Origin: Collimonas sp. OK412
GTDB taxonomy: Bacteria > Pseudomonadota > Gammaproteobacteria > Burkholderiales > Burkholderiaceae_D
Direction of reading: 5' to 3'
NCBI RefSeq assembly: GCF_900112135.1
Contig: NZ_FOLC01000007.1
Span: 124,001 to 188,000 of the forward strand
Length of the DNA stretch: 64,000 nucleotides
Position numbers and translations under genes: made by a program. The notes below the pieces were generated by a model that did not search any database, was not told the origin of the DNA, and saw only the letters and a program-made list of their open reading frames with translations. Positions 12,235 through 20,824 of the stretch are shown here, one piece after another (the first letter of the stretch is position 1; every line of letters starts with the position of its first letter).

Positions 12235-12263
12235 TTGACCGGAATGAAACTACGCATTATGGT
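12235..12263 (+). promoter_or_regulatory. Candidate sigma-70 promoter of the ilvBHC operon
   Basis: TTGACC at 12235-12240 and TATGGT at 12258-12263 are separated by 17 bp, the optimal spacing. Each hexamer is close to consensus. It lies about 320 bp upstream of ilvB and points toward it. Confidence 0.5.
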
Positions 12264-12441
12264 AGCTATCCACTTCAGAACCCTGGAGTGCCAGCCTTTT
12301 CGCTGACGACTCAAGATGTTGTTCAACGGACAGGCATGCTTCACATTTGTAAGCTGTTTGCTCCAACCCGTGCCACAAGCGCGAGAAACAGGCAACGGCG
12401 TAATCAGAATTTTCGGCCGAACGAGTAGCGTTTAGCGCCAT
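12250..12441 (-). CDS. Possible small hypothetical protein (63 aa)
   Basis: An ATG-initiated frame of 63 codons with a balanced, non-repetitive composition (MALNATRSAENSDYAVACF..., three cysteines, several acidic residues), unlike typical GC-rich shadow frames. It has no convincing ribosome-binding site and no family I recognise. It overlaps the proposed ilvB promoter on the other strand. It may be a real small protein, a gene remnant or chance. Confidence 0.2.
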   Translation of the reverse strand: MALNATRSAENSDYAVACFSRLWHGLEQTAYKCEACLSVEQHLESSAKRLALQGSEVDSYHNA

Positions 12442-12581
12442 TTTGAATCGTATCTACGGCTACGCAACGGAATGACGTGATCGCACAAAAAAGGGACGCC
12501 GTGGCACTGGTACGCTGCGCCATTTCGTCAGGAAAGAGCATCCGATCAATTTCCAATGGACCTTGAAAGGATCTAGTCATC

Positions 12582-14309
12582 ATGAGCAAAGATACAAACC
12601 TGCCTGTTACCGGCGCGGAAATTCTCGTGCGCTGCCTGGCGGAAGAGGGTGTCGAACACGTGTTCGGTTATCCCGGCGGCGCAGTGCTGTACATCTACGA
12701 CGCCATATTCCAGCAAGAAAAATTCCAGCATATCCTGGTACGTCATGAGCAAGCTGCGATTCACGCAGCCGATGCCTATTCCCGCAGTTCGAACAAGGTT
12801 GGCGTGGCCATCGTCACGTCCGGCCCCGGCGTCACCAATGCGGTGACCGGCCTGGCCACGGCCTACATGGACTCGATCCCGATGGTGGTGATCTCGGGCC
12901 AGGTGCCGTCGTATGCGATCGGCGAGGATGCGTTCCAGGAATGCGACACGGTCGGCATCACCCGTCCCTGCGTCAAGCACAACTTCCTGGTCAAGGATGT
13001 CAAGGACCTGGCGTCGACCATCAAGAAAGCTTTCTTTATCGCCAGAACCGGCCGTCCCGGCCCGGTATTGGTGGATATCCCTAAAGACATCTCCATGCAC
13101 CGCCACGTTTTCGACTATCCGAAGGAAGTCGAAATGCGTTCCTACAAACCTGTCGACAAAGGCCACTCGGGCCAGATCCGCAAGGCGGTGCAACTGCTGC
13201 TGAGCGCGGAACGGCCGATGATCTACGCCGGCGGCGGCGTGATCCTGGCGAATGCCTCGCCTGAGCTGAACAAGCTGGTGGACCGCCTGGGCTACCCATG
13301 CACCACGACCTTGATGGGCCTCGGCGGCTACAAGTCGTCCAGCGACAAGTTTGTCGGCATGCCCGGCATGCACGGCACTTATGAAGCCAACATGGCGATG
13401 CAGAACAGCGATGTGCTGATCGCCATCGGCGCCCGCTTTGACGACCGTGTGATCGGCAATCCGAAGAATTTCACCTCGGTCTCGCGCAAGATCATCCATA
13501 TCGATATCGACCCATCGTCGATTTCCAAGCGCGTCAAGGTCGATATCCCTATCGTCGGCAACGTCAAGGATGTGCTGCAGGAACTGCTGGCGCAACTGGA
13601 TGCCGCAGAGACCCGGCCGAATGCGCCGGCCTTGTCCAACTGGTGGAAGCAGATCAACGACTGGCGCGGTCGCGAGTGCCTCAAGTTTGCCGATTCCAAC
13701 GAAGTGATCAAGCCGCAGTCCGTGGTGCAGAAGGTATGGCAGATCACCGACGGCGACGCGTTCATCACCTCCGACGTCGGCCAGCACCAGATGTGGGCGG
13801 CCCAGTACTACGGCTTCGACAAGCCGCGCCGCTGGATCAATTCCGGCGGCCTCGGCACCATGGGTGTCGGCTTGCCGTACGCAATGGGCGTGCAGATGGC
13901 CAACCCGGGTTCGACCGTGGCCTGCATCACCGGCGAAGCATCGATCCAGATGTGCATCCAGGAACTGGCTACCTGCAAGCAATATCACCTGACGCCGAAG
14001 ATCATCCTGCTCAACAACCGTTTCCTCGGCATGGTCCGGCAATGGCAGCAGATCGATTACGGTTCGCGCTATTCCGAGTCCTACATGGATTCGCTGCCGG
14101 ATTTCACCAAGCTGGCGGAGTCCTTCGGCCACGTCGGCATGAAGATCGAAAAGCCGGGCGACGTCGACGGCGCGCTGAAAGAGGCGTTCGGCATGAAGGA
14201 TCGCCTGGTATTCATGAATTTCATTACGGATCAAACCGAAAACGTCTGGCCTATGGTCAAGGCGGGCAAGGGCTTGACTGAAATGCTGCTCGGTTCGGAG
14301 GATCTGTAA
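12582..14309 (+). CDS. ilvB: Acetolactate synthase, large (catalytic) subunit
   Basis: First common enzyme of valine, isoleucine and leucine synthesis; it condenses pyruvate with pyruvate or 2-ketobutyrate using thiamine diphosphate and FAD. The 575 aa are typical (also called ilvI in this group). AAAGGA precedes the ATG. The catalytic Glu56 lies in VRHEQAAIHAADAY, and the quinone/FAD-type middle domain contains GARFDDRVIG. The thiamine-binding motif reads GEAS...LNN (Gly451-Asn479), with Glu for Asp as in many betaproteobacteria and Ala for the final Gly of GDG. It lies 2 bp upstream of ilvH. Confidence 0.97.
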   Translation: MSKDTNLPVTGAEILVRCLAEEGVEHVFGYPGGAVLYIYDAIFQQEKFQHILVRHEQAAIHAADAYSRSSNKVGVAIVTSGPGVTNAVTGLATAYMDSIPMVVISGQVPSYAIGEDAFQECDTVGITRPCVKHNFLVKDVKDLASTIKKAFFIARTGRPGPVLVDIPKDISMHRHVFDYPKEVEMRSYKPVDKGHSGQIRKAVQLLLSAERPMIYAGGGVILANASPELNKLVDRLGYPCTTTLMGLGGYKSSSDKFVGMPGMHGTYEANMAMQNSDVLIAIGARFDDRVIGNPKNFTSVSRKIIHIDIDPSSISKRVKVDIPIVGNVKDVLQELLAQLDAAETRPNAPALSNWWKQINDWRGRECLKFADSNEVIKPQSVVQKVWQITDGDAFITSDVGQHQMWAAQYYGFDKPRRWINSGGLGTMGVGLPYAMGVQMANPGSTVACITGEASIQMCIQELATCKQYHLTPKIILLNNRFLGMVRQWQQIDYGSRYSESYMDSLPDFTKLAESFGHVGMKIEKPGDVDGALKEAFGMKDRLVFMNFITDQTENVWPMVKAGKGLTEMLLGSEDL

Positions 14310-14311
14310 TC

Positions 14312-14803
14312 ATGCGACACATCGTTTCTGTACTGCTGGAAAATGAAGCGGGCGCCCTGTCGCGCGTGGTCGGCCTGTTTTCCGCCCGTGGCTACAACAT
14401 CGAGACATTGACGGTCGCACCGACCGAAGATGCCACCTTGTCACGCATGACCATCGTGACAAGCGGTTCGGATGACGTGATCGAACAGATCACCAAGCAC
14501 CTGAACCGTCTGATTGAAGTCGTCAAAGTGGTCGACCTGACCGAAGGCGCACATATCGAACGCGAACTGATGCTGATCAAGGTGCGCGCAGTCGGCAAGG
14601 AACGTGAAGAAATGAAGCGCACCGCGGACATTTTCCGCGGCCGCATCATCGACGTCACCGACAAGTCCTATACCCTGGAACTGACAGGCAACAAGGGCAA
14701 GCTGGATGCGTTCATCGATTCGATCGACCGCGCGGCGATCCTGGAAACCGTCCGTACCGGCGGCTCGGGCATCGGCCGCGGCGAGCGCATCCTCAAAGTT
14801 TAA
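14312..14803 (+). CDS. ilvH: Acetolactate synthase, small (regulatory) subunit
   Basis: Regulatory partner of IlvB that carries feedback inhibition by valine. The 163-aa length is that of IlvH. The N-terminal ACT domain is clear (MRHIVSVLLENEAGALSRVVGLFSARGYNIETLTVAPTED), and the C-terminal domain has the family pattern RELMLIKVRA...FRGRIIDVTD and ends GGSGIGRGERILKV. Only 2 bp separate it from ilvB, so the two subunits are translated from one message. Confidence 0.97.
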   Translation: MRHIVSVLLENEAGALSRVVGLFSARGYNIETLTVAPTEDATLSRMTIVTSGSDDVIEQITKHLNRLIEVVKVVDLTEGAHIERELMLIKVRAVGKEREEMKRTADIFRGRIIDVTDKSYTLELTGNKGKLDAFIDSIDRAAILETVRTGGSGIGRGERILKV

Positions 14804-14807
14804 ATAA

Positions 14808-15902
<1,095 letters not shown>

Positions 15903-15965
15903 TCAGGGCTTTATGTTTTGAGGGCAGGCATCATGCAGCAAGCGCCTGCATGCGCTTGCCTGCCT

Positions 15966-16010
15966 TGGATCAAAAAAGACCAAGATGGTTGATCAATCGA
16001 AGAACTAATC
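15966..16010 (+). repeat. ilvC: Relic duplication of the ilvC 3' end
   Basis: Bases 15966-16010 copy the last 42 bp of ilvC plus two bases beyond the stop (15861-15904) with one inserted A and two substitutions, including the stop codon. The offset is 105 bp. The segment between the copies carries its own short palindromes. It looks like a decayed tandem duplication and is not expected to be translated. Confidence 0.85.
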
Positions 16011-16030
16011 GCTCTTCATTGATATGATGC

Positions 16031-16057
16031 AAAAAGGACGGCTTGGCCGTCCTTTTT
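16031..16057 (+). terminator. Rho-independent terminator after ilvC
   Basis: GGACGGC (16036-16042) pairs with GCCGTCC (16046-16052) around a TTG loop, flanked by A5 and T5 runs. The flanking runs make it able to work in both directions. It ends the ilvBHC transcription unit about 70 bp before the potassium-channel gene. Confidence 0.85.
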
Positions 16058-16127
16058 GCTTTCTTGACCGGTAACCATACATTGTTTAGATTGTGGCATC
16101 ACCAATCGAGTAACTTTCCTGGGCAAT

Positions 16128-17078
16128 ATGGCAACTAACACAATCGGCAGCAAATTCGGCAAGCCCGACCGCGGCTGGCGAGAACGGCTGTACACGATTA
16201 TTTTCGAAGCCGACACCGCCGCCGGGCGCCGCTTCGACACCGCCTTGCTGATCGTCATCGTGCTCAGCGTCGCGACCGTGATCATCGACAGCGTCGGCGC
16301 CGTGCGTTCGCGCGATTTGCTGGCGCTGAATATCCTCGAATGGCTGTTCACCATCTTGTTCACCGTCGAGTATGTGGTGCGCCTGCTGTGCGTCAAGCAC
16401 CCCTTGCGCTACGCCCTCAGCCTGTTCGGCATCATCGACCTGATATCGATCCTGCCGACCTACCTGGCGATCCTGCTGCCGGAATTCCATTTCCTGATCG
16501 ATGTCCGCCTGCTGCGCATGCTGCGCGTATTCCGCGTGCTGAAGCTGCCGCGCTATTTCGACGAATCGCAGATCCTGCTGCAGGCGCTGCGCAACAGCCG
16601 CCACAAGATACTGGTGTTCCTCGGCGTGGTGCTGATCATGAGCGTGATCCTGGGCACCATCATGTATGTGATCGAAGGGCCGGAAAACGGCTTTACCAGC
16701 ATCCCGGTCGGCATGTACTGGTCGATTGTGACGCTCACCACCACCGGCTATGGCGACATCCATCCGAAAACGCCGATGGGCCAGCTGATTACTTCCTGCG
16801 CCATGCTGCTGGGCTACGGCATCATCGCCTTGCCGACCGGGATCGTCGGCGTGGAACTGGCGATGACCATGATGAAGGGCACGCCGACTACCCGCACCTG
16901 CACCCATTGCCTGACCGAAGGGCATGAAGCCGATTCCCTGTTTTGCAAACACTGCGGCGAGAAGCTGGAGCCCTATCAATACGATGCCGCCGCAGCCGGC
17001 GCCGATCCGTTCAGCACGCTGGCGGAATTCAGAGGCCGCATGGGCCGTAATGTGCACCAGGATCCGCCGGAAAAATAA
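16128..17078 (+). CDS. Voltage-gated-type potassium channel with C-terminal zinc ribbon
   Basis: 316-aa inner membrane ion channel of the six-helix Kv superfamily. S1-S4 occupy about residues 35-150. The S4-like segment DVRLLRMLRVFRVLKLPRYF carries arginines at three-residue spacing, as in voltage sensors. The pore has the K+ selectivity filter TTTGYGD (204-210), followed by S6. The cytoplasmic tail holds two CxxC pairs, Cys258/Cys261 and Cys273/Cys276, spaced like a zinc ribbon. Potassium selectivity is supported by the filter; gating and physiological role are inference. It stands alone behind the ilvC terminator. Confidence 0.9.
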   Translation: MATNTIGSKFGKPDRGWRERLYTIIFEADTAAGRRFDTALLIVIVLSVATVIIDSVGAVRSRDLLALNILEWLFTILFTVEYVVRLLCVKHPLRYALSLFGIIDLISILPTYLAILLPEFHFLIDVRLLRMLRVFRVLKLPRYFDESQILLQALRNSRHKILVFLGVVLIMSVILGTIMYVIEGPENGFTSIPVGMYWSIVTLTTTGYGDIHPKTPMGQLITSCAMLLGYGIIALPTGIVGVELAMTMMKGTPTTRTCTHCLTEGHEADSLFCKHCGEKLEPYQYDAAAAGADPFSTLAEFRGRMGRNVHQDPPEK

Positions 17079-17235
17079 GGCTGCGCCACGGCTTTTTGCG
17101 ATCTTGCGTTTGCCGCCAACTGCAGGCAATATTGTCAGCGAACTAATTCGACAGAACACACTCGAAGGTTGGTCTGTAATTGATAGTCTTTGGGGCGCAC
17201 TTCCGGTAGCGCTCCATTTTTTCTTGGAGAAGAAT

Positions 17236-17988
17236 ATGTCGCGATCACGCAAATTGATGTTGTCGTCACTGCTGGCTGCAACGGGTTTCGCCGCGCACGC
17301 CCAGGCGCCGACCAGCGGTACCCTGGTAGTGGTGCCGGCCTACGGCGAAGTCAAGCACGTCAATGACCAGGTAAGGATTACCTTCAACGTTGAAGAGCAG
17401 GACAAGGACAAGGCGGCGGCGGCTTCGCGCGTCAACCTGAAGATGAAGCAGGGCACCGATATCCTCAAGCGCCAGGACCCGCAGGCCATCCTGCAGACAC
17501 GCGGTTATTACACCTACCCGGTCTATCCGGAAGACCAGCCGCAGCCGCGCGGCAATGCCAACAAGCCGCGCCAGCCAACCGGCTGGCGCGTCGGCCAGTA
17601 CCTCGATGCCACCACCACCAATCTGAACAACCTGCCGAAAACGGTCGCCGCGGTGCAAAGCATCCTGGGCCTCAATGGCCTGTATTTCGGCCTGAGCGAC
17701 GCCACCAGCAAAAAGCTGGATGACCAGCGGATCGCCGCCACCTACCAGAACCTGACCGAGCGCATCGCTTCCATCGCCCGCGCCATGGGCCGCAATGCGT
17801 CTGACGCCGTGCTCGACACGATAGATTTTGAAGGTTCAGGCAACTATGCCCAGGAATCCGCGGCGGCGCCGAAGGCGATGATGATGCGCGCTGCGTCGAT
17901 GGATTCCGCGCCAGTGGAAGAACCTAGTTTCGAACCGGGCGAAACCACCCTGAACATGCGCGTGGTCGGCAAAGTCCGCTTCAAATGA
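17236..17988 (+). CDS. SIMPL domain (DUF541) periplasmic protein
   Basis: 250-aa exported protein of the SIMPL/DUF541 family, oligomeric envelope proteins whose members include Brucella BP26 and E. coli YggE. The start at 17236 follows GGAGAAG and gives a clean signal peptide (MSRSRKLMLSSLLAATGFAAHA, cleavage after AHA). The body has the family features GTLVVVPAYGEVKHVNDQVRITFNVEEQ near the N-terminus and paired helices DDQRIAATYQNLTERIASIARAMG. The last codons overlap the start of a small lipoprotein (ATGA). A longer frame from 16924 runs through the channel gene and is not used. Confidence 0.85.
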   Translation: MSRSRKLMLSSLLAATGFAAHAQAPTSGTLVVVPAYGEVKHVNDQVRITFNVEEQDKDKAAAASRVNLKMKQGTDILKRQDPQAILQTRGYYTYPVYPEDQPQPRGNANKPRQPTGWRVGQYLDATTTNLNNLPKTVAAVQSILGLNGLYFGLSDATSKKLDDQRIAATYQNLTERIASIARAMGRNASDAVLDTIDFEGSGNYAQESAAAPKAMMMRAASMDSAPVEEPSFEPGETTLNMRVVGKVRFK

Positions 17989-18176
17989 GCCGCCTGGCCG
18001 TCTTTAGCCTGGCCCTGGGCATGACATTGGCGCTGGCCGCCTGCAAGCCGTCGGCGCCGACGCCGCAAGTCTTCAAGGCCCAGACCGATGCGCTGGAAAA
18101 GGCAAAAGGGGTTGAACAGCAGTTGCAGCAGGCCCAAGACAAGGCCAAGGCAGCTGAAGAAGAACAGCAGAAATAA
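17985..18176 (+). CDS. Small lipoprotein with coiled-coil tail
   Basis: 63-aa predicted lipoprotein. The signal has lipobox LAAC with Cys20 as lipidated residue. The mature part is about 44 residues, rich in Lys, Glu, Gln and Ala (TDALEKAKGVEQQLQQAQDKAKAAEEEQQ), and should form one helix or coiled coil, as in Lpp-like proteins. It starts inside the stop codon of the SIMPL gene, so the two are translationally coupled and may act together at the envelope. A terminator follows directly. Confidence 0.75.
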   Translation: MSRLAVFSLALGMTLALAACKPSAPTPQVFKAQTDALEKAKGVEQQLQQAQDKAKAAEEEQQK

Positions 18177-18545
18177 GAAAGAGAAGCTGGAGCGCTCGCT
18201 TCAGCTTCTTTTTTCTGCGATATCCCGCATATTTATTGTCATATTAAAAATATTTCCCTGATTGTGTTTATCCAGGCCAATAAAACCGAGCGAAAAGCTT
18301 GGTCTTTTTATACAATGCCAAGGCGCTGTTTCTTTCGATGAACATCCAGACCCCTGATATCATGCAGGCGGCCTCATATCACCGACTTGCCAGCGTTAGT
18401 TAACCAAGAAGCGGCATGGCGGCTGGCAGAACTGGCTGTGCGCCCCCGGCAAGCAATAAAGCGGCAGGTTACATTTATTTCCCGCTCGACTAGAATAGCC
18501 ACGCTTTCAAATTTCCATCATTTACCCAGATAATCCGGAGTGCAG
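18177..18545. other. Intergenic region upstream of psd
   Basis: About 370 bp, AT-rich in its first half. Beyond the terminator at 18182-18214 it holds a possible psd promoter (GTTACA at 18468-18473, 17 bp, TAGAAT at 18491-18496). No gene is supported. Confidence 0.5.
18182..18214 (+). terminator. Rho-independent terminator after the SIMPL-lipoprotein pair
   Basis: GAAGCTG (18183-18189) pairs with CAGCTTC (18202-18208), followed by a run of six T. Confidence 0.75.
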
Positions 18546-19184
18546 TTGAATAATTACCCCCATCCTATTATTGCCCGCGAGGGCTGGCCGTTTTTGGGCA
18601 TCGCCTTTGCGGTCGCGCTGCTGATCACGTTTTTCTCTCCTGCATGGTCGCTGCCATTCTGGATTATTGCTTTGTTCGTATTGCAGTTTTTCCGCGATCC
18701 GGCCCGTGTGATTCCACAGAATCCGGCCGCAGTGCTGTCGCCGGCCGACGGCCGCATCGTGGTAGTGGAAAAAACCATGGATCCTTACGCTAATCGCGAA
18801 GCCCTGAAAATCAGTGTCTTCATGAACGTATTCAATGTCCATTCGAATCGCGCCCCGGTCGACGGCAAGATCGAGAAGGTAGAGTATTTCCCGGGCAAGT
18901 TCGTCAACGCCGACCTCGACAAGGCTTCGATCGAAAACGAGCGCAACGCCCTGGTCATCACCGCCGCCAACGGCCAGACCGTGACTTGCGTGCAAGTCGC
19001 CGGCCTGATTGCGCGCCGCATCCTGTGCTACGTCAAGGTGGCCGACGTGCTGGCGCGCGGCCAGCGCTACGGCTTTATCCGTTTCGGTTCGCGGGTCGAC
19101 GTCTACCTGCCGCTGACGGCCACGCCCAAGGTTGCAGTGGGCGACAAGGTATCCGCCACCGAGACCATCCTGGCCGAATTTTAA
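18546..19184 (+). CDS. psd: Phosphatidylserine decarboxylase proenzyme, short form
   Basis: Makes phosphatidylethanolamine from phosphatidylserine in the inner membrane; the proenzyme cleaves itself to create a pyruvoyl group. The 212-aa length fits the short archaeal/betaproteobacterial form. Two hydrophobic segments lie near the N-terminus ([29 protein letters not shown]). The self-cleavage site is FGS, Gly181-Ser182, near the C-terminus. The start is uncertain: CCGGAG (18535-18540) lies 5 bp before a TTG at 18546, while a GTG at 18540 overlaps that site. I prefer the TTG. It is followed 42 bp later by pssA. Confidence 0.93.
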   Translation: MNNYPHPIIAREGWPFLGIAFAVALLITFFSPAWSLPFWIIALFVLQFFRDPARVIPQNPAAVLSPADGRIVVVEKTMDPYANREALKISVFMNVFNVHSNRAPVDGKIEKVEYFPGKFVNADLDKASIENERNALVITAANGQTVTCVQVAGLIARRILCYVKVADVLARGQRYGFIRFGSRVDVYLPLTATPKVAVGDKVSATETILAEF

Positions 19185-19226
19185 GCAGTGTTGCTGGTAA
19201 TCAGAGTCGATTGAAACGGAACTTAC

Positions 19227-20102
19227 ATGGCCACATTCAAGCGCCGTAAAGCGAAGAACAACATCGCGCAGTTCCCCAAGGCGCTGCGCCCGAACAAGAA
19301 CACCGAACGCAGCGAATACCTGGACCAGGACGCAGGAGACCAGCCGCCGGTGCGGCGCCGGCGCGGCATCTACCTGCTGCCGAACGCCTTCACCACGGCG
19401 GCGCTGTTCTGCGGTTTTTATGCAATCGTGATGGCGATGAACCTGCGTTTCGACCAGGCTTCGATCGCCATCTTCGTGGCGATGGTGCTGGACAGCCTGG
19501 ATGGCCGCGTGGCGCGCCTGACCAATACCCAGAGCGAGTTCGGCGCGCAATACGACAGCCTGTCCGACATGGTGTCGTTCGGCGCCGCGCCGGCGCTGGT
19601 AGTGTATGAATGGTCCTTGCGCGGCATGGGCAAGCTGGGCTGGCTGGCAGCTTTCGTGTATTGCGCCGGCGGCGCCTTGCGCCTGGCGCGCTTCAACACC
19701 AACATCGCGGTGGTCGACAAACGCTATTTCCAAGGCTTGCCCAGCCCTGCGGCGGCGGCCCTGGTGGCCGGTTTTGTCTGGCTGATGGACGATCTCGGTT
19801 TTCGCGGCGCATCGCTGAGTTGGGCTGCCTGGGCGATTACCCTGTACGCCGGCCTGACCATGGTCAGCAACGTCCCTTTTTATAGTTTTAAAGACATCAA
19901 CCTGCGCAAGCCGATGCCGTTCATCGCGGCTTTCCTGGTAGTGCTGGCGCTGGTGGCGATTTTCAGCGACCCGTCGAAGGTGCTGTTCGGCCTGTTCGTG
20001 CTGTATGGCCTGTCCGGTTTTGGCGTGTATTTCTGGCGCTGGTTCAAGGGCAAGCCGGTCAGCATCGTGCAGACGGAACTAGAGCACGACGATAAGGACT
20101 AA
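19227..20102 (+). CDS. pssA: CDP-diacylglycerol-serine O-phosphatidyltransferase
   Basis: Integral membrane enzyme that makes phosphatidylserine, the substrate of the upstream psd product, so the pair forms a phosphatidylethanolamine module. The 291-aa protein carries the complete CDP-alcohol phosphotransferase signature DG(x2)AR(x8)G(x3)D(x3)D at Asp92, Gly93, Ala96, Arg97, Gly106, Asp110 and Asp114. Several membrane helices surround it. A basic N-terminal tail of about 45 residues (FKRRKAKNN, RRRRG) precedes the first helix. The order psd-pssA-leuA is conserved in Burkholderiales. Confidence 0.96.
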   Translation: MATFKRRKAKNNIAQFPKALRPNKNTERSEYLDQDAGDQPPVRRRRGIYLLPNAFTTAALFCGFYAIVMAMNLRFDQASIAIFVAMVLDSLDGRVARLTNTQSEFGAQYDSLSDMVSFGAAPALVVYEWSLRGMGKLGWLAAFVYCAGGALRLARFNTNIAVVDKRYFQGLPSPAAAALVAGFVWLMDDLGFRGASLSWAAWAITLYAGLTMVSNVPFYSFKDINLRKPMPFIAAFLVVLALVAIFSDPSKVLFGLFVLYGLSGFGVYFWRWFKGKPVSIVQTELEHDDKD

Positions 20103-20215
20103 GGTAATGCCTGTGAAACATTAGTAAGGTTAAATGTTGTTAAACCTTGGGTTGCAAGCGGCACTGTAGGGCAGCAAGTGGCATCATACTTTTTCAACTA
20201 TTACTGGAGAAAAAA

Positions 20216-20689
20216 ATGGGTTTACTTTCTTTTTTTAAGGATGCCGGTGAAAAGCTCCTGGGACATAAACCAGCGGAAGTTGCTGCTGCTCCTAATGTCG
20301 AAGAACTGCAAAACCAGGCAGCGGATGCGATCAAGGCCTACGTCGGCACGCAAGGCATCGACACCAGTGGCCTGACGCTCGCCTTTGATGCAACCAAATC
20401 GGAGGTTACCGTCAGCGGTGAAGCGCCGGACCAGGCGACGCGCGAGAAAATCATCCTGTGCTGCGGCAATGTCAAGGACGTCGCCAGCGTGAACAGCGAC
20501 AACCTGAAGCCTGATGTCGATGAGTCGCAATGGTACACAGTGGTCAGCGGCGACAATCTGTCGAAGATCTCCAAGGAGTACTACGGCGATGCAAACAAAT
20601 ACAATGCAATTTTCGAAGCCAACAAGCCGATGCTGAAAAGCCCAGACCTGATTTATCCGGGCCAGATGCTGCGTATTCCGCCACAGTAA
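20216..20689 (+). CDS. lysM: BON and LysM domain protein (YgaU/Kbp-like)
   Basis: 157-aa protein with a BON domain at about residues 25-95 (AADAIKAYVGTQGIDTSGLTLAFDATKSEVTVSGEAPDQATRE) and a C-terminal LysM domain at about 104-156 (WYTVVSGDNLSKISKEYYGDANKYNAIFEANK ... YPGQMLRIP). The arrangement matches E. coli YgaU, a cytoplasmic K+-binding protein (Kbp). There is no signal peptide; the N-terminus is MGLLSFFKDAGEKLLGH. TGGAGAA precedes the start at 20216. A K+-binding role here is by homology only. It is monocistronic, with its own terminator. Confidence 0.9.
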   Translation: MGLLSFFKDAGEKLLGHKPAEVAAAPNVEELQNQAADAIKAYVGTQGIDTSGLTLAFDATKSEVTVSGEAPDQATREKIILCCGNVKDVASVNSDNLKPDVDESQWYTVVSGDNLSKISKEYYGDANKYNAIFEANKPMLKSPDLIYPGQMLRIPPQ

Positions 20690-20710
20690 TTCGGATTCAA
20701 CCCGAACAGA

Positions 20711-20740
20711 ACCGCCCGGTAAGCCCCGGGCGGTTTTTTT
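20711..20740 (+). terminator. Rho-independent terminator after the BON/LysM gene
   Basis: ACCGCCCGG (20711-20719) pairs with CCGGGCGGT (20726-20734), followed by T7. Confidence 0.9.
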
Positions 20741-20824
20741 ACGGCCGCCGCTTTGTGATTTTTATACCGGATTCCCTCAAAGTCTTTAAAATTGATGGTT
20801 TACAAGACCAATCAGGAGCACAGC

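Larger units (their letters stand above)
11959..12581. other. Intergenic region upstream of ilvB with candidate promoter
   Basis: About 620 bp, lower in GC than its flanks, between the divergent sigma-factor gene and ilvB. It holds one good sigma-70 promoter match for ilvB (12235-12263) and leaves an untranslated leader of about 310 nt. I looked for a leader peptide rich in Leu, Ile or Val and found none. A 63-codon open frame on the minus strand (12250-12441) is listed separately with low confidence. Confidence 0.6.

Noticed and set aside
12318-12434. Leader peptide for ilvB attenuation starting ATGTTGTTC
   Set aside because: The frame has no run of Leu, Ile or Val codons and no terminator hairpin follows it.
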